A DNA stretch of 27,465 nucleotides from a virus: positions 1-27,465 of the IMG/VR virus record IMGVR_UViG_3300044530_001846, one strand, 5' to 3'. This document shows, in pieces, positions 1-6,649 of this stretch. Made by a program: the position numbers and the translations under genes. Positions within the stretch are counted from its first letter, which is position 1. Each line of letters begins with the position of its first letter. A model generated the notes under the pieces. The model was given only the letters and a program-made list of their open reading frames with translations, was not told the origin of the DNA and ran no database searches.

Positions 1-132
1 GCCGCGCCTGATTTGCTGGAAGCATTGCAAATGCTATTGCCACAAGAACCACGGGAAGCCGACAGCTACGACCGGGCAATGTGGGACAACGCCCGTGCCG
101 CCATTGCCAAAGCCACCGGACAAACTCCTTGA
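1..132 (+). CDS. C-terminal end of a phage hypothetical protein (5' truncated)
   Basis: Frame 1 is open from the window edge to a TGA at 130-132 and gives 43 residues ending in ARAAIAKATGQTP. A tail of the form LLEALQ...ARAAIAKATG is common in small phage proteins of unknown function, which I recall rather than searched. The N-terminus lies outside the window, so length and domains cannot be judged. The stop codon overlaps a TTGACA hexamer at 129-134 that sits 11 bases before the first 15-bp palindromic core. The gene therefore ends a block just upstream of a new transcription unit. Confidence 0.7.
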   Translation, partial: AAPDLLEALQMLLPQEPREADSYDRAMWDNARAAIAKATGQTP

Positions 133-134
133 CA
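129..134 (+). promoter_or_regulatory. TTGACA hexamer, possible -35 element
   Basis: An exact TTGACA lies 11 bases before the TTTAG core of the motif at 145-161. The same hexamer at the same 11-base distance occurs before the copy at 5866-5882, but not before the other four copies. No good sigma70 -10 box is seen at 16-18 bases spacing, so a host promoter is only a possibility. Confidence 0.25.
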
Positions 135-144
135 CCTGCTCACC

Positions 145-161
145 CTTTAGCCTGACTAAAC
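145..161 (+). promoter_or_regulatory. 17-bp conserved motif, copy 1 (putative phage promoter/operator)
   Basis: This is an exact copy of CTTTAGCCTGACTAAAC, six bases before the ATG at 168. It opens the two-gene block 168-1669. The core TTTAG-N5-CTAAA is an inverted repeat, and the 17-mer matches the phage T3 promoter ATTAACCCTCACTAAAG at 12 of 17 positions. No Shine-Dalgarno fits between motif and ATG. Confidence 0.75.
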
Positions 162-167
162 ACTCTT

Positions 168-1316
168 ATGACATCACACACCGTCTATTACAACGAAGCC
201 CCCGTCGACCAATCCGACTACCCCGCCCTCGCCGAGAAGTTCAAAATCCCTTATGAAGTGGTGTTCCGCTGTGTCGAGGCGCTGGAGAAGACCGGAGAGG
301 TGCCAATCATGGCGTTTTCCGGCCCCACCAGAGAGCGCGTAAGGGCCTTGGCAATGGCTTTGGGCACAGAGTCCCCGGAAGCCACTCAAGACGCGCCACA
401 GGAGCCAGTGGAGGCCCTTGCAGAGCCACCTGTAGAGATTGTCTACGACGCCAAAGACGAACCAACCGAATGGGAACGTGAATCCATCCACTCCCAGCAT
501 GTGAATTCCCCGCAGACAAAGGATTCCAGCGATGTTCACGAAACCAATTTCGTCGACATAAACAACGAGTTTGCCCCGGAGGAAACCACCGAGCGCGACG
601 AGATTGTCGAACACGCGGCCCACGGGCTGATGGCTGCGTTCTCCGATTCAGACGGCTGCTTCATCATCTCCGACGACGGGTGCTGCCGGATCAACCCGGA
701 CAAGCCGCCGACTCTCCAACACTCGCTGGTCGTTGTCGCCAACGTCCTCAAGCTGAAGGACCTCGGAACAGTGGTGGACGACAAGAGCTCGTGGATGCTC
801 GGTTCGATCATCTCCTCCTTGGAAGACTTCCACGGCGAGAACTTCTCCGTTTCCCAAGTGTGCGACTCCACCACCAAGGCATACAACACGGTGGTCACCG
901 CCGTCGGCGTGTTCAACGCGTTCAAGCTGAAGCGCTACAAGCTGTCGTTCTCGTCGCACAAGGAGGCGCACTACGCCAAAATCCCCGACGCCCACAAAAA
1001 GCTCATCCTGCACAAGGCCGAAACCTACAAGGTGGGGCCGAAGTCAATCCGGGCGCTGTGCTCCATCGCCAAGACCATGGAGGACGACACCACCATCCGC
1101 AACATCCGCAGCCAAAAGCAGGCGCTCGACCTGATCGCCGCCTACAAGGAGGCCAAGGTGACTTACATCGTTTACGAGGAAGGCGAGTGGACGCGGGTGA
1201 ACGGACTGGCCGGTGACCCGCCTGAAGGCAAGATTGTTTTGAACACCAAGGAGTGGACCGCACAGGTCGGCAACCAAATCCTCCCCATCGCCAAGCGCAG
1301 CACCCTCAAGTCATGA
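168..1316 (+). CDS. Hypothetical protein, 382 aa, possible N-terminal helix-turn-helix
   Basis: Family not recognised. The ATG lies six bases after the conserved 17-bp motif with no Shine-Dalgarno. Residues about 18-45 (ALAEKF..PYEVVFRCVEALEKTG) have the spacing of a helix-turn-helix or short winged-helix unit, which is a weak pattern call. Residues about 65-150 are acidic and proline-rich, probably a flexible linker. Residues about 150-380 look like an alpha/beta globular domain, with a basic stretch (KLKRYKLSFSSHKEAHYAK) and a helical segment near 290-345. There is no signal peptide or membrane segment. It overlaps the next gene by ATGA at 1313-1316, so the two are probably translationally coupled. 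As head gene of a motif-led block before the replication genes, a regulatory or replication-accessory role is possible but unproven. Confidence 0.85.
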   Translation: MTSHTVYYNEAPVDQSDYPALAEKFKIPYEVVFRCVEALEKTGEVPIMAFSGPTRERVRALAMALGTESPEATQDAPQEPVEALAEPPVEIVYDAKDEPTEWERESIHSQHVNSPQTKDSSDVHETNFVDINNEFAPEETTERDEIVEHAAHGLMAAFSDSDGCFIISDDGCCRINPDKPPTLQHSLVVVANVLKLKDLGTVVDDKSSWMLGSIISSLEDFHGENFSVSQVCDSTTKAYNTVVTAVGVFNAFKLKRYKLSFSSHKEAHYAKIPDAHKKLILHKAETYKVGPKSIRALCSIAKTMEDDTTIRNIRSQKQALDLIAAYKEAKVTYIVYEEGEWTRVNGLAGDPPEGKIVLNTKEWTAQVGNQILPIAKRSTLKS

Positions 1317-1669
1317 TCGAACCCCTCATCCCCCCCGAGCGCGACCTATCCGGACTCGTCAAATTCTTCAAAGCCGTCAACGAGGTGACGGGAACCATCC
1401 AGAAGGACATCAGCATCGCCCTACTGAAAGACCCCGCCATGCAGAAAAAAGTGTCGAACCAGCTGAAAATGTCAGAAAACGACGCGCAGTTGGAAACCGA
1501 CAAGGTGGTGAAAGCGTTCATCGACGAGATGCCGAAAGCGACGATGAACGGCTACAACCTGTTCGGCAAGGTGTTCGCCATGCACGCCAACATCACCGGA
1601 GACCCGACGATGCACGACGTCTTCGACGAGGTGAACCGACAGGTGTTCGAAGAAATGGAAGACCACTGA
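1313..1669 (+). CDS. Hypothetical protein, 118 aa
   Basis: The ATG at 1313 overlaps the TGA of the upstream gene (ATGA), which fixes the start. An in-frame open stretch further upstream has no better start. The product is predicted mostly helical, with alternating charged and hydrophobic residues and a C-terminal acidic end (FEEMEDH). No cysteine clusters, membrane segments or catalytic motifs are seen, and I do not recognise a family. It is the last gene of the first block. A strong imperfect hairpin follows at 1676-1707, and then the second copy of the 17-bp motif. Confidence 0.8.
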   Translation: MIEPLIPPERDLSGLVKFFKAVNEVTGTIQKDISIALLKDPAMQKKVSNQLKMSENDAQLETDKVVKAFIDEMPKATMNGYNLFGKVFAMHANITGDPTMHDVFDEVNRQVFEEMEDH

Positions 1670-1675
1670 ACAACC

Positions 1676-1707
1676 AGCTCACGGACGCCTAAGCGTTCCG
1701 TGCAGCT
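1676..1707 (+). terminator. Imperfect hairpin between gene blocks (terminator-like, no U tract)
   Basis: AGCT-CACGGA-CGC pairs with GCG-TCCGTG-AGCT around a CTAA loop, giving 13 bp with two single-base bulges (T1696 and C1703). It starts six bases after the stop of the 118-aa gene and ends 12 bases before the next 17-bp motif. No T-run follows, so a classical intrinsic terminator is not shown. An RNA-processing site or a barrier between transcription units are alternatives. Confidence 0.5.
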
Positions 1708-1719
1708 TCATGTTCTCAA

Positions 1720-1736
1720 CTTTAGCCTGACTAAAC
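1720..1736 (+). promoter_or_regulatory. 17-bp conserved motif, copy 2
   Basis: Exact copy of CTTTAGCCTGACTAAAC, two bases before the ATG at 1739. It opens the block that carries the primase-helicase. The motif could itself be read in frame as FSLTK from a farther upstream ATG, but the start just behind it agrees with all other copies. Confidence 0.75.
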
Positions 1737-1738
1737 CT

Positions 1739-2092
1739 ATGAAACCACTTCTCGAATACATCAAGAACCAATACCACTTCAAGCTGGTTGAACGACGCGG
1801 CGACTACGCCATTTTCGCAGGCAACAAGCCCGATAAGGACAACACCAACTGGGAAGTGATTCACCTCAGAGTCACCACAGAAGGCTCAAGGATCGTCCAT
1901 GATCCGAAAACAAACACGGACATTCCAATTTCATGGGAAGCCCATGAAAGGCCGCCGAGCGACAATGAGTGGGGGAACCATGGATGGACTTGCCTCACAA
2001 AAGAAACTGCCCTTATAAGACTCAACGCCCTCACCCAAACACTCACCCAACAACCACCCACACATGAACCAACGCGACCAGCAATTCTTTGA
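1739..2092 (+). CDS. Hypothetical protein, 117 aa
   Basis: I chose the ATG at 1739, just behind the motif, over an in-frame ATG at 1700 because the 1700 start would place the hairpin and motif inside the coding sequence. The product has an N-terminal basic helix (KPLLEYIKNQYHFKLVERRG), a central beta-type region (DYAIFAG, WEVIHLRVTTEG) and an EWGNHGWTCLTKETA segment that resembles small phage proteins of unknown function. The last residues are rich in T, Q and P and read out of frame through the start of the HNH gene at 2064, a 29-base overlap. That tail may have been altered when the HNH gene inserted. It heads the second motif-led block. Confidence 0.75.
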   Translation: MKPLLEYIKNQYHFKLVERRGDYAIFAGNKPDKDNTNWEVIHLRVTTEGSRIVHDPKTNTDIPISWEAHERPPSDNEWGNHGWTCLTKETALIRLNALTQTLTQQPPTHEPTRPAIL

Positions 2093-2570
2093 CCTTATAA
2101 ATAAATCATTTTCTTATAATCCAGAAACAGGAGAAATAGTCAGACTCACCCGTCCAAGCAATAGGGTTCATATTGGTGATGTTGCAGGGAGTCCTGACAA
2201 AAAAGGCTATTTGTTGATTCATTTTAAAAGATCGAGATTCAAAGCTCATAGAATAGCATGGCTGCTAACTTATGGGGAGTTTCCAGATGGTCACTTAGAT
2301 CACATAAACGGAATCACAAACGACAATAGGATCTCAAACTTAAGGCTCGCAACCCGATTTAACAATATGGCCAATCGCGGAAAAGGATCAAACAACAAAT
2401 CAGGATTTAAAGGCGTGTATAAACATTCATGCGGAAACAGGTGGGCCGCTACAATAACGGCAAACGGGGTTTTCGAATATATTGGAATATTCAAGACACC
2501 AGAAGAAGCGGCATCGGCTTATAGAGTAAGATCAGAATTACTTCACAAAGAATTTTCAAACCATGGATAA
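2064..2570 (+). CDS. HNH homing endonuclease with AP2 DNA-binding domain
   Basis: Predicted free-standing homing endonuclease that cuts DNA and promotes spread of its own gene. The HNH core lies at residues 61-94: HRIAW at 62-66, LDHING at 78-83 and NDNRISNLR at 87-94, which gives the metal-binding and catalytic His/Asp/Asn set. Residues about 114-164 (GFKGVYKH...RWAATI...YIGIFKTPEEAASAYR) form an AP2-type domain. The length of 168 aa is normal for this class. Codon use and base composition are far more A+T-rich than in every neighbour, which indicates recent transfer. The gene lies immediately before the primase-helicase and overlaps it by ATGGATAA (ATG 2563, stop 2568-2570). Residues 1-10, MNQRDQQFFD, look like an extra N-terminal piece related to the helicase start (see findings). 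Confidence 0.9.
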   Translation: MNQRDQQFFDLINKSFSYNPETGEIVRLTRPSNRVHIGDVAGSPDKKGYLLIHFKRSRFKAHRIAWLLTYGEFPDGHLDHINGITNDNRISNLRLATRFNNMANRGKGSNNKSGFKGVYKHSCGNRWAATITANGVFEYIGIFKTPEEAASAYRVRSELLHKEFSNHG

Positions 2571-4422
2571 CAAAACAAAAGATCAGAATTTTTACGACTT
2601 AACTGCCATCCGTGACGCCCTTGCAGGACGCATCGACGAATTCGTCCTCAACCTGTTCCCCGAAGCAAAACGGGAAAGCAGTTGTTACATGATCGGCGGC
2701 ATCGACGGCAGCAAGGGCCGCCGGATGATGGTGAGCACCCGCGCCAACAACCCCGGCTACTACCTCGATTTCTCCGACCCGTCGATCAAGGGCGGTCCTT
2801 GGCGGCTGGTGTCCCAAGTGAAAGGCATCACCCTCAAGGAAGGTATCGCGTGGCTGGCCAAGTTCTGCAACGTCCCTCCCATCCAGAGCTTCGGCACCAT
2901 AAGCCAAGCCAAAGACCCGGAGGCGCTGGCCCGCACGATGAAGGAGCTTTCCGCCAAGTCCATTGAATATGCCAAGGCTCGCGGCATCACCGAAGACACC
3001 CTGCGCAAATACGGGGTGGCGTCCGACGTCCGCGACGGCGTCCTTTTCCCCTACTACGACGCCTTCGGCAACTTGGGAATGACCAAGCACTGGGGCCACA
3101 AGCTCAAAACGGACGGCAAGAAGGACACGTGGGTGAGCGCCGAGCCCGTCATCTCGATCTTCGGCAAGGACGTCTGCGACCCTGAGACCGGGCTGCAACG
3201 GCTCGTCATCTGCGAGGGCGAGTGGGACGCGATGGCGTGTTGGCAAGCTGGCATTCCAGCCGTGTCCATCCCGATGGGCGCGTCCAACATGAACTGGATT
3301 ACGGAGGACTACCAATACCTGTCCCACTTCGACGAGATCGTGCTGTTGTTCGACAACGACGAGCCCGGCAAGAAGGGAGCCAAGGAGGCGTCCGCCCGTC
3401 TCGGGACCGAACGCTGCCTGACCGTCCGCCTTCCCCTCAAGGACGCGAACGACATGCTCCGCGCCGGACGCGGGGCCGAAATCCTCAAGTGCATCGAGAG
3501 CACCACGCGTGAGCCGATGGCGGAGATCGCCGATCCGGAGTCGATGAAGGAGACGGTGAGATCCTACATGAAGGGCGAACACCTGTCGGACGGCGACGCG
3601 TTCTTCCTGCCAAATTTCGACCTGACGTTCCGCAAGCACGAAATGACGCTGTGGTTCGGGTTCTCGTCTCATGGAAAGTCACAAGCCGTTCAGAACCAAG
3701 TGGCTTCGTTGATGAGCCAAGGGAAGGTGACGTGTGTCGCCTCGTTCGAGCAGCCGCCGGAAATGACCCTGTCCCAAATCCTCCTCAACTTCACCGCCTA
3801 TCCCAACCTTCCGTTCCACGAGGAGTTCGACCCGGCCTACGCCTACATGGCGAAGAACGTGTTCATGTATAAGGCGCGGAAGCGGGCCGACCCGAAGCAC
3901 CTCATTCAAACCTTCATCCACGCGCACAAGCGCTATGGCATCGACACCTTCGTCATCGACAACGTCATGACCATGGACATCGACCGTGGCGACAACACCG
4001 CGCAGGCCGAAGCCGCCGACTTGGTGCGTGTCTTCGTGGCTGAATACCCGGTCCACGTCCACGTCGTCGCCCACCCGCGCAAACCCCCGGAAAACACCGG
4101 CAAGGTTCCGGGCATGGCGGAGATCCGTGGCGCGTCGGAATGGGGAGACATCCCGAACAACGTCATCGCCATCTGGCGCGACATGCCAAAGGCGGAGAAG
4201 ATCGCGGAGATGGAGGACCAAGGGTCGGAGCAGTCGGAGATCGACCAGTTTTGGGCGTCCACTCCGTGCGGCAAGATTGTGGTCAGGAAACAACGGGCGA
4301 CCGGCAACCTGCCGATGGCGTCGTTCTACTTCCACAAGCCGACGATGCGCTTCATGAACCGAATCGGCAAACCGTCGCCGATGTTCTCCGAACAACCATG
4401 GGTCACTCCTGATTCCAAATGA
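2563..4422 (+). CDS. Primase-helicase, TOPRIM plus DnaB-like helicase (T7 gp4/Twinkle-like)
   Basis: Replicative helicase with a TOPRIM domain. It would unwind DNA at the fork as a hexamer and may also prime. TOPRIM: CEGEWDA at 217-223 holds the catalytic Glu, and VLLFDNDEPG at 260-269 holds the DxD metal site. Helicase: Walker A GFSSHGKS at 366-373, Walker B VIDN at 464-467, the sensor-type His in HVVAHPRKP near 504, and a KIVVRKQRATGN arginine-finger region near 571. The length of 619 aa fits T7 gp4/Twinkle. The first 110 residues resemble the primase N-terminal fold but lack the four zinc-binding cysteines, as in Twinkle, so primase activity is uncertain. The first ~13 codons are A+T-rich like the HNH gene before it; the rest matches the phage. 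It overlaps the next gene by ATGA. Confidence 0.93.
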   Translation: MDNKTKDQNFYDLTAIRDALAGRIDEFVLNLFPEAKRESSCYMIGGIDGSKGRRMMVSTRANNPGYYLDFSDPSIKGGPWRLVSQVKGITLKEGIAWLAKFCNVPPIQSFGTISQAKDPEALARTMKELSAKSIEYAKARGITEDTLRKYGVASDVRDGVLFPYYDAFGNLGMTKHWGHKLKTDGKKDTWVSAEPVISIFGKDVCDPETGLQRLVICEGEWDAMACWQAGIPAVSIPMGASNMNWITEDYQYLSHFDEIVLLFDNDEPGKKGAKEASARLGTERCLTVRLPLKDANDMLRAGRGAEILKCIESTTREPMAEIADPESMKETVRSYMKGEHLSDGDAFFLPNFDLTFRKHEMTLWFGFSSHGKSQAVQNQVASLMSQGKVTCVASFEQPPEMTLSQILLNFTAYPNLPFHEEFDPAYAYMAKNVFMYKARKRADPKHLIQTFIHAHKRYGIDTFVIDNVMTMDIDRGDNTAQAEAADLVRVFVAEYPVHVHVVAHPRKPPENTGKVPGMAEIRGASEWGDIPNNVIAIWRDMPKAEKIAEMEDQGSEQSEIDQFWASTPCGKIVVRKQRATGNLPMASFYFHKPTMRFMNRIGKPSPMFSEQPWVTPDSK

Positions 4423-4670
4423 AAACCATCGACCACGTCCGTCGGGTCCTCAGCGACCTGCAATATCAGTTCCCGAACGGGGACACCACCTTCAGCGCCT
4501 GCCGCAACGGCTGCGGTGAAGGGGCTCGGGGCGGGCAGGAATGCCCCGACTGCCTGACTCTAAAGCTAGGGAAGGTGGTGGGAGAAGACCTCGCCCGCCG
4601 ACACCTCGTGGCGATGAAGGTTTACAAGTCGCTCCACAACAAGATCATCGAAACCGCGCAATCCAAATGA
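4419..4670 (+). CDS. Small putative zinc-binding protein, 83 aa
   Basis: The ATG overlaps the helicase stop (ATGA at 4419-4422). Residues 28-45 contain CRNGC and CPDC (C28, C32, C42, C45), a CxxxC-x9-CxxC arrangement that could hold one zinc ion in a ribbon or knuckle. The remainder is short helical sequence ending in ETAQSK. No catalytic motif is visible and I recognise no named family. Position directly behind the primase-helicase and before a DUF6378 gene suggests a DNA- or nucleotide-related role, but that is inference. It is tempting, though unproven, that this finger replaces the zinc domain missing from the primase. Confidence 0.75.
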   Translation: MKTIDHVRRVLSDLQYQFPNGDTTFSACRNGCGEGARGGQECPDCLTLKLGKVVGEDLARRHLVAMKVYKSLHNKIIETAQSK

Positions 4671-4999
4671 CCGAACAAGAAGACGTCCTGCAAGAAGCCC
4701 TCCGCATCACCAGCGGCGACCGGCAAAACCAATACGGCCCTCCGAACAAGGACTTCGCCCGCACCGCCAAGATGTGGACCGCGCTGAAAGGCGTCGAGTT
4801 CGAGGCGCGTGACGTGGCGCTATTCCTCATCTGCCTGAAGCTGTCCCGCGAGACCCACCAAAGGAAAAGGGACAACGCGGTGGACATCGCCGGATACGCC
4901 CGTTGCCTCCACTTGTGCAACGAGTCGGCTCGGGTGAACCGCTCCGAACAACTCCAATCCTTTATCGACTCCATGAAACTTGATCCAAACAAATTATGA
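4667..4999 (+). CDS. DUF6378-family phage protein, 110 aa
   Basis: The ATG at 4667 overlaps the upstream stop. The protein has the signature I associate with DUF6378: ALRITSGDRQNQYGPP at 11-26, a W in KMWTAL, LKLSR at 57-61, and DNAVDIAGYARC at 69-80. This family is common in tailed-phage genomes next to replication or nucleotide-metabolism genes. Its activity is unknown to me; the conserved D, R and Y residues and helical fold make a nucleotide- or nucleic-acid-related role plausible. It overlaps the next gene by ATGA. The assignment to the family is from recalled pattern, not from a search. Confidence 0.85.
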   Translation: MTEQEDVLQEALRITSGDRQNQYGPPNKDFARTAKMWTALKGVEFEARDVALFLICLKLSRETHQRKRDNAVDIAGYARCLHLCNESARVNRSEQLQSFIDSMKLDPNKL

Positions 5000-5493
5000 A
5001 ATCAAAGACACACGCAATGGCGGAAGCCATCACCGCAGCCCTCGGCCCGATCTTCCACGCCAACCCCGACTACAAGACCATCACCGAAGCCATCGCGCTG
5101 ACCGTGGCGCGTGTCGCTCAGTCCACCCCAGACAAGGGTAACGAGGAAGAAGAGCTTGAAATCATCATGCAAATCGCAGCCAATGCCCTCAACGTATTCC
5201 TCAATGAAGAGCAAACCATCCAAGAAACCAAAGCCAAGGTCTTGGCTAAAGGAATTGATGGATTTGCAGAGATGTATGGACCCGTCAACGGACTCGCCGC
5301 CATCAACGGAGGCGTGTCACCCGAAGCCTGTGCGGAAGCCGAAGAGTTTGCTGGACAAGACCACTCCGAAGAAAGCTGGGCGAACAGTTCCATCCATCAA
5401 GAAATCGCCCGGTTTGAACAAGAGCATCCAGAGGTCAATAATGGATACGAGCCCGACCGCCACAACCCGGACGGAGCCAGAGCTTACCTATGA
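4996..5493 (+). CDS. Hypothetical protein, 165 aa
   Basis: Starts at the ATGA overlap with the DUF6378 gene. The N-terminal ~85 residues are predicted helical (MAEAITAALGPIF.., ITEAIALTVARVAQ.., MQIAANALNVFLNEEQ). Residues 86-165 are glycine-, alanine- and glutamate-rich and end in a polar DRHNPDGARAYL tail. No motif or family is recognised. Its last 53 bases overlap the first codons of the HNH gene at 5441. Inside it lies a 16-bp palindrome at 5232-5247, which I consider incidental. Confidence 0.8.
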   Translation: MKSKTHAMAEAITAALGPIFHANPDYKTITEAIALTVARVAQSTPDKGNEEEELEIIMQIAANALNVFLNEEQTIQETKAKVLAKGIDGFAEMYGPVNGLAAINGGVSPEACAEAEEFAGQDHSEESWANSSIHQEIARFEQEHPEVNNGYEPDRHNPDGARAYL

Positions 5494-5887
5494 GCGCCAC
5501 GAGGCACCAAGGAAGCGCCGCAGGCTGCCGACGGTCAGTGAGTCACGGAAAGCCCTCTCCGTGGCCTACAGGGCGTGCTACGAGGCTATACCGTCTCATC
5601 CTCAATGCCCGAGATGCGGGCTATCGCTCCCTAAAGATCAGCTTGAACGCCACCACCCGGCAGGCAGACGCAAAGCCGCCTTCCTATTTACGGTTCAAAC
5701 ATGCTCTCCGTGCCACCAATGGACCCACGCCCACCCCAAGGACGCCGAAGCCGTCGGTCTCTTATTGTCCGGTCGCAACTCCAAAATCCTCACCCTTGCC
5801 GCAGCAACTGAGCTGGTGGTAAGACAACGGTTTCCTGCCATGTATTCCATTGACATCCTGAAAGCCTTTAGCCTGACTAAACCATGA
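5441..5887 (+). CDS. Small HNH-type nuclease, 148 aa
   Basis: Residues 56-97 carry an HNH/zinc pattern: CPRCG (C56, C59), ERHHPAGRR (H71, H72), CSPCHQWTH (C88, C91, H92, H96). It is followed by a helical tail. This fits the small phage HNH proteins with two structural CxxC knuckles, probable DNA endonucleases. I place the start at ATG 5441, which has an AGAGGT Shine-Dalgarno-like run five bases upstream, the only clear one in this block. The same frame is open back to 5111, but that stretch is a shadow of the 165-aa gene. Base composition matches the phage, unlike the HNH/AP2 gene. The last codons (KAFSLTKP) are written by the third copy of the 17-bp motif, and the stop TGA at 5885-5887 overlaps the next ATG. 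Confidence 0.8.
   Translation: MDTSPTATTRTEPELTYERHEAPRKRRRLPTVSESRKALSVAYRACYEAIPSHPQCPRCGLSLPKDQLERHHPAGRRKAAFLFTVQTCSPCHQWTHAHPKDAEAVGLLLSGRNSKILTLAAATELVVRQRFPAMYSIDILKAFSLTKP
5850..5855 (+). promoter_or_regulatory. TTGACA hexamer, possible -35 element
   Basis: An exact TTGACA lies 11 bases before the TTTAG core of motif copy 3, the same spacing as at 129-134. It is inside the end of the small HNH gene. No convincing sigma70 -10 box follows, so this may be coincidence. Confidence 0.25.
5866..5882 (+). promoter_or_regulatory. 17-bp conserved motif, copy 3
   Basis: Exact copy of CTTTAGCCTGACTAAAC, one base before the ATG at 5884. It lies inside the last codons of the preceding HNH gene, so the DNA sequence is kept although it also encodes FSLTK. 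It heads the block 5884-7622. Confidence 0.75.
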
Positions 5888-6186
5888 ACCACGAATCCAT
5901 CAGCCTGCGAGTCAGCCACCTTGAGTTCCGCTGGTCCGACACCAACAAGAAATATGAGCTGCTGCGCTGGCACTCCCGTGACGAGGGCGGCGAGTTCTGC
6001 ACCGTCATAGCCTTCTTCCATTACCAGAACGAGGGGTTCGACATGCGCACCGTCGGACGGCGCTACGAGGAGGCGCTCCGCGAATGTCCGGACGCCGTCC
6101 AGATCACCACCCGCTACGCCTTCGACTTCCTGCAAGCCCGCTTCAACGCGGAAGAGTCGCTCAAAGAACTTAAACCTTGGATGTGA
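5884..6186 (+). CDS. Hypothetical protein, 100 aa
   Basis: The ATG is one base behind the third motif and overlaps the stop of the HNH gene. The first half is predicted beta-rich (SLRVSHLEFRW, YELLRWHS, FCTVIAFFHYQNEGF) and the second half helical (RRYEEALRECPDA...FLQARFNAEESLKEL). Compact and soluble, with no signal peptide. No family recognised. It is the first gene of the third block and abuts the next gene through TGATG, where one base is shared at 6186. Confidence 0.8.
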   Translation: MNHESISLRVSHLEFRWSDTNKKYELLRWHSRDEGGEFCTVIAFFHYQNEGFDMRTVGRRYEEALRECPDAVQITTRYAFDFLQARFNAEESLKELKPWM

Positions 6187-6386
6187 TGAAATACGAAGGA
6201 CCCCTCTACGGAAAGATCGGGAGACGCTACATCCCGCTCCGTCAAACCTCCGATGACGTGGACGCGATGGAACAGGCACTGGCTGCCGCCAAAGTGAAAC
6301 ATGAATTGATGCAGGTAGAGTTAAAGCAGCTCCTCCACGACCTTCGATTCAACCCACTCCAACTCAAAACCCACCCCACTACATGA
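6186..6386 (+). CDS. Small hypothetical protein, 66 aa
   Basis: I start it at ATG 6186, which shares a base with the upstream TGA. An in-frame TTG at 6177 is possible but less likely in a genome that couples genes through such overlaps. The sequence is a short beta-type N-terminus (YEGPLYGKIGRRYIPLR) followed by one long amphipathic helix with heptad character (DAMEQALAAAKVKHELMQVELKQLLHDL), perhaps a coiled coil. Function unknown. It overlaps the next ATG at 6383. Confidence 0.7.
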   Translation: MKYEGPLYGKIGRRYIPLRQTSDDVDAMEQALAAAKVKHELMQVELKQLLHDLRFNPLQLKTHPTT

Positions 6387-6649
6387 AACACCTCTTTATC
6401 GGCGGGCCGGTTGACGGCCAGCATTTCGAAACCCACGAAGCCCCCTACCACACGGTTGCCGTCGCTCCTTACCGCACCGTCACCTATGTCGATCCGCCTG
6501 ATGAAACGACGATCAGCGACTACGGCTACCACCGAGCCTACTACTTCGCCCACCGACTGCCGGGCAACGTGAAAGTTTACACACCGGAAGACTGGTCGAT
6601 TGACCAAGCCATCGCAACCCTCATCCGCAGATACCCCACATCCTTATGA
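6383..6649 (+). CDS. Small hypothetical phage protein, 88 aa (MKHLFIGGPVDGQ type)
   Basis: Starts at an ATGA overlap. It opens with MKHLFIGGPVDGQHFE, a pattern I recall from many unnamed small phage and bacterial proteins that begin with a beta strand and a GGPxDGQ turn. The middle is rich in Y, H and T, and the end is a short helix. Most likely a small beta-sheet domain. No catalytic residues can be assigned and no function is known to me. It overlaps the next gene at 6646. Confidence 0.75.
   Translation: MKHLFIGGPVDGQHFETHEAPYHTVAVAPYRTVTYVDPPDETTISDYGYHRAYYFAHRLPGNVKVYTPEDWSIDQAIATLIRRYPTSL

Noticed and set aside
1700-1738. Longer start (ATG 1700) for the 117-aa gene
   Set aside because: It would put the end of the hairpin and the whole 17-bp motif in the coding sequence, whereas at every other block head the start codon is the one directly behind the motif.
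5232-5247. 16-bp palindrome AGCCAAG-GT-CTTGGCT followed by AAA
   Set aside because: It is a single copy inside a gene and lacks the TTTAG-N5-CTAAA spacing. It shares only a GGCTAAA half with the motif, so it is probably incidental.
5111-5440. Upstream part of the frame of the small HNH gene
   Set aside because: It overlaps most of the 165-aa gene in another frame, is rich in S, P and K and has no domain. The start at 5441 gives a normal HNH protein.
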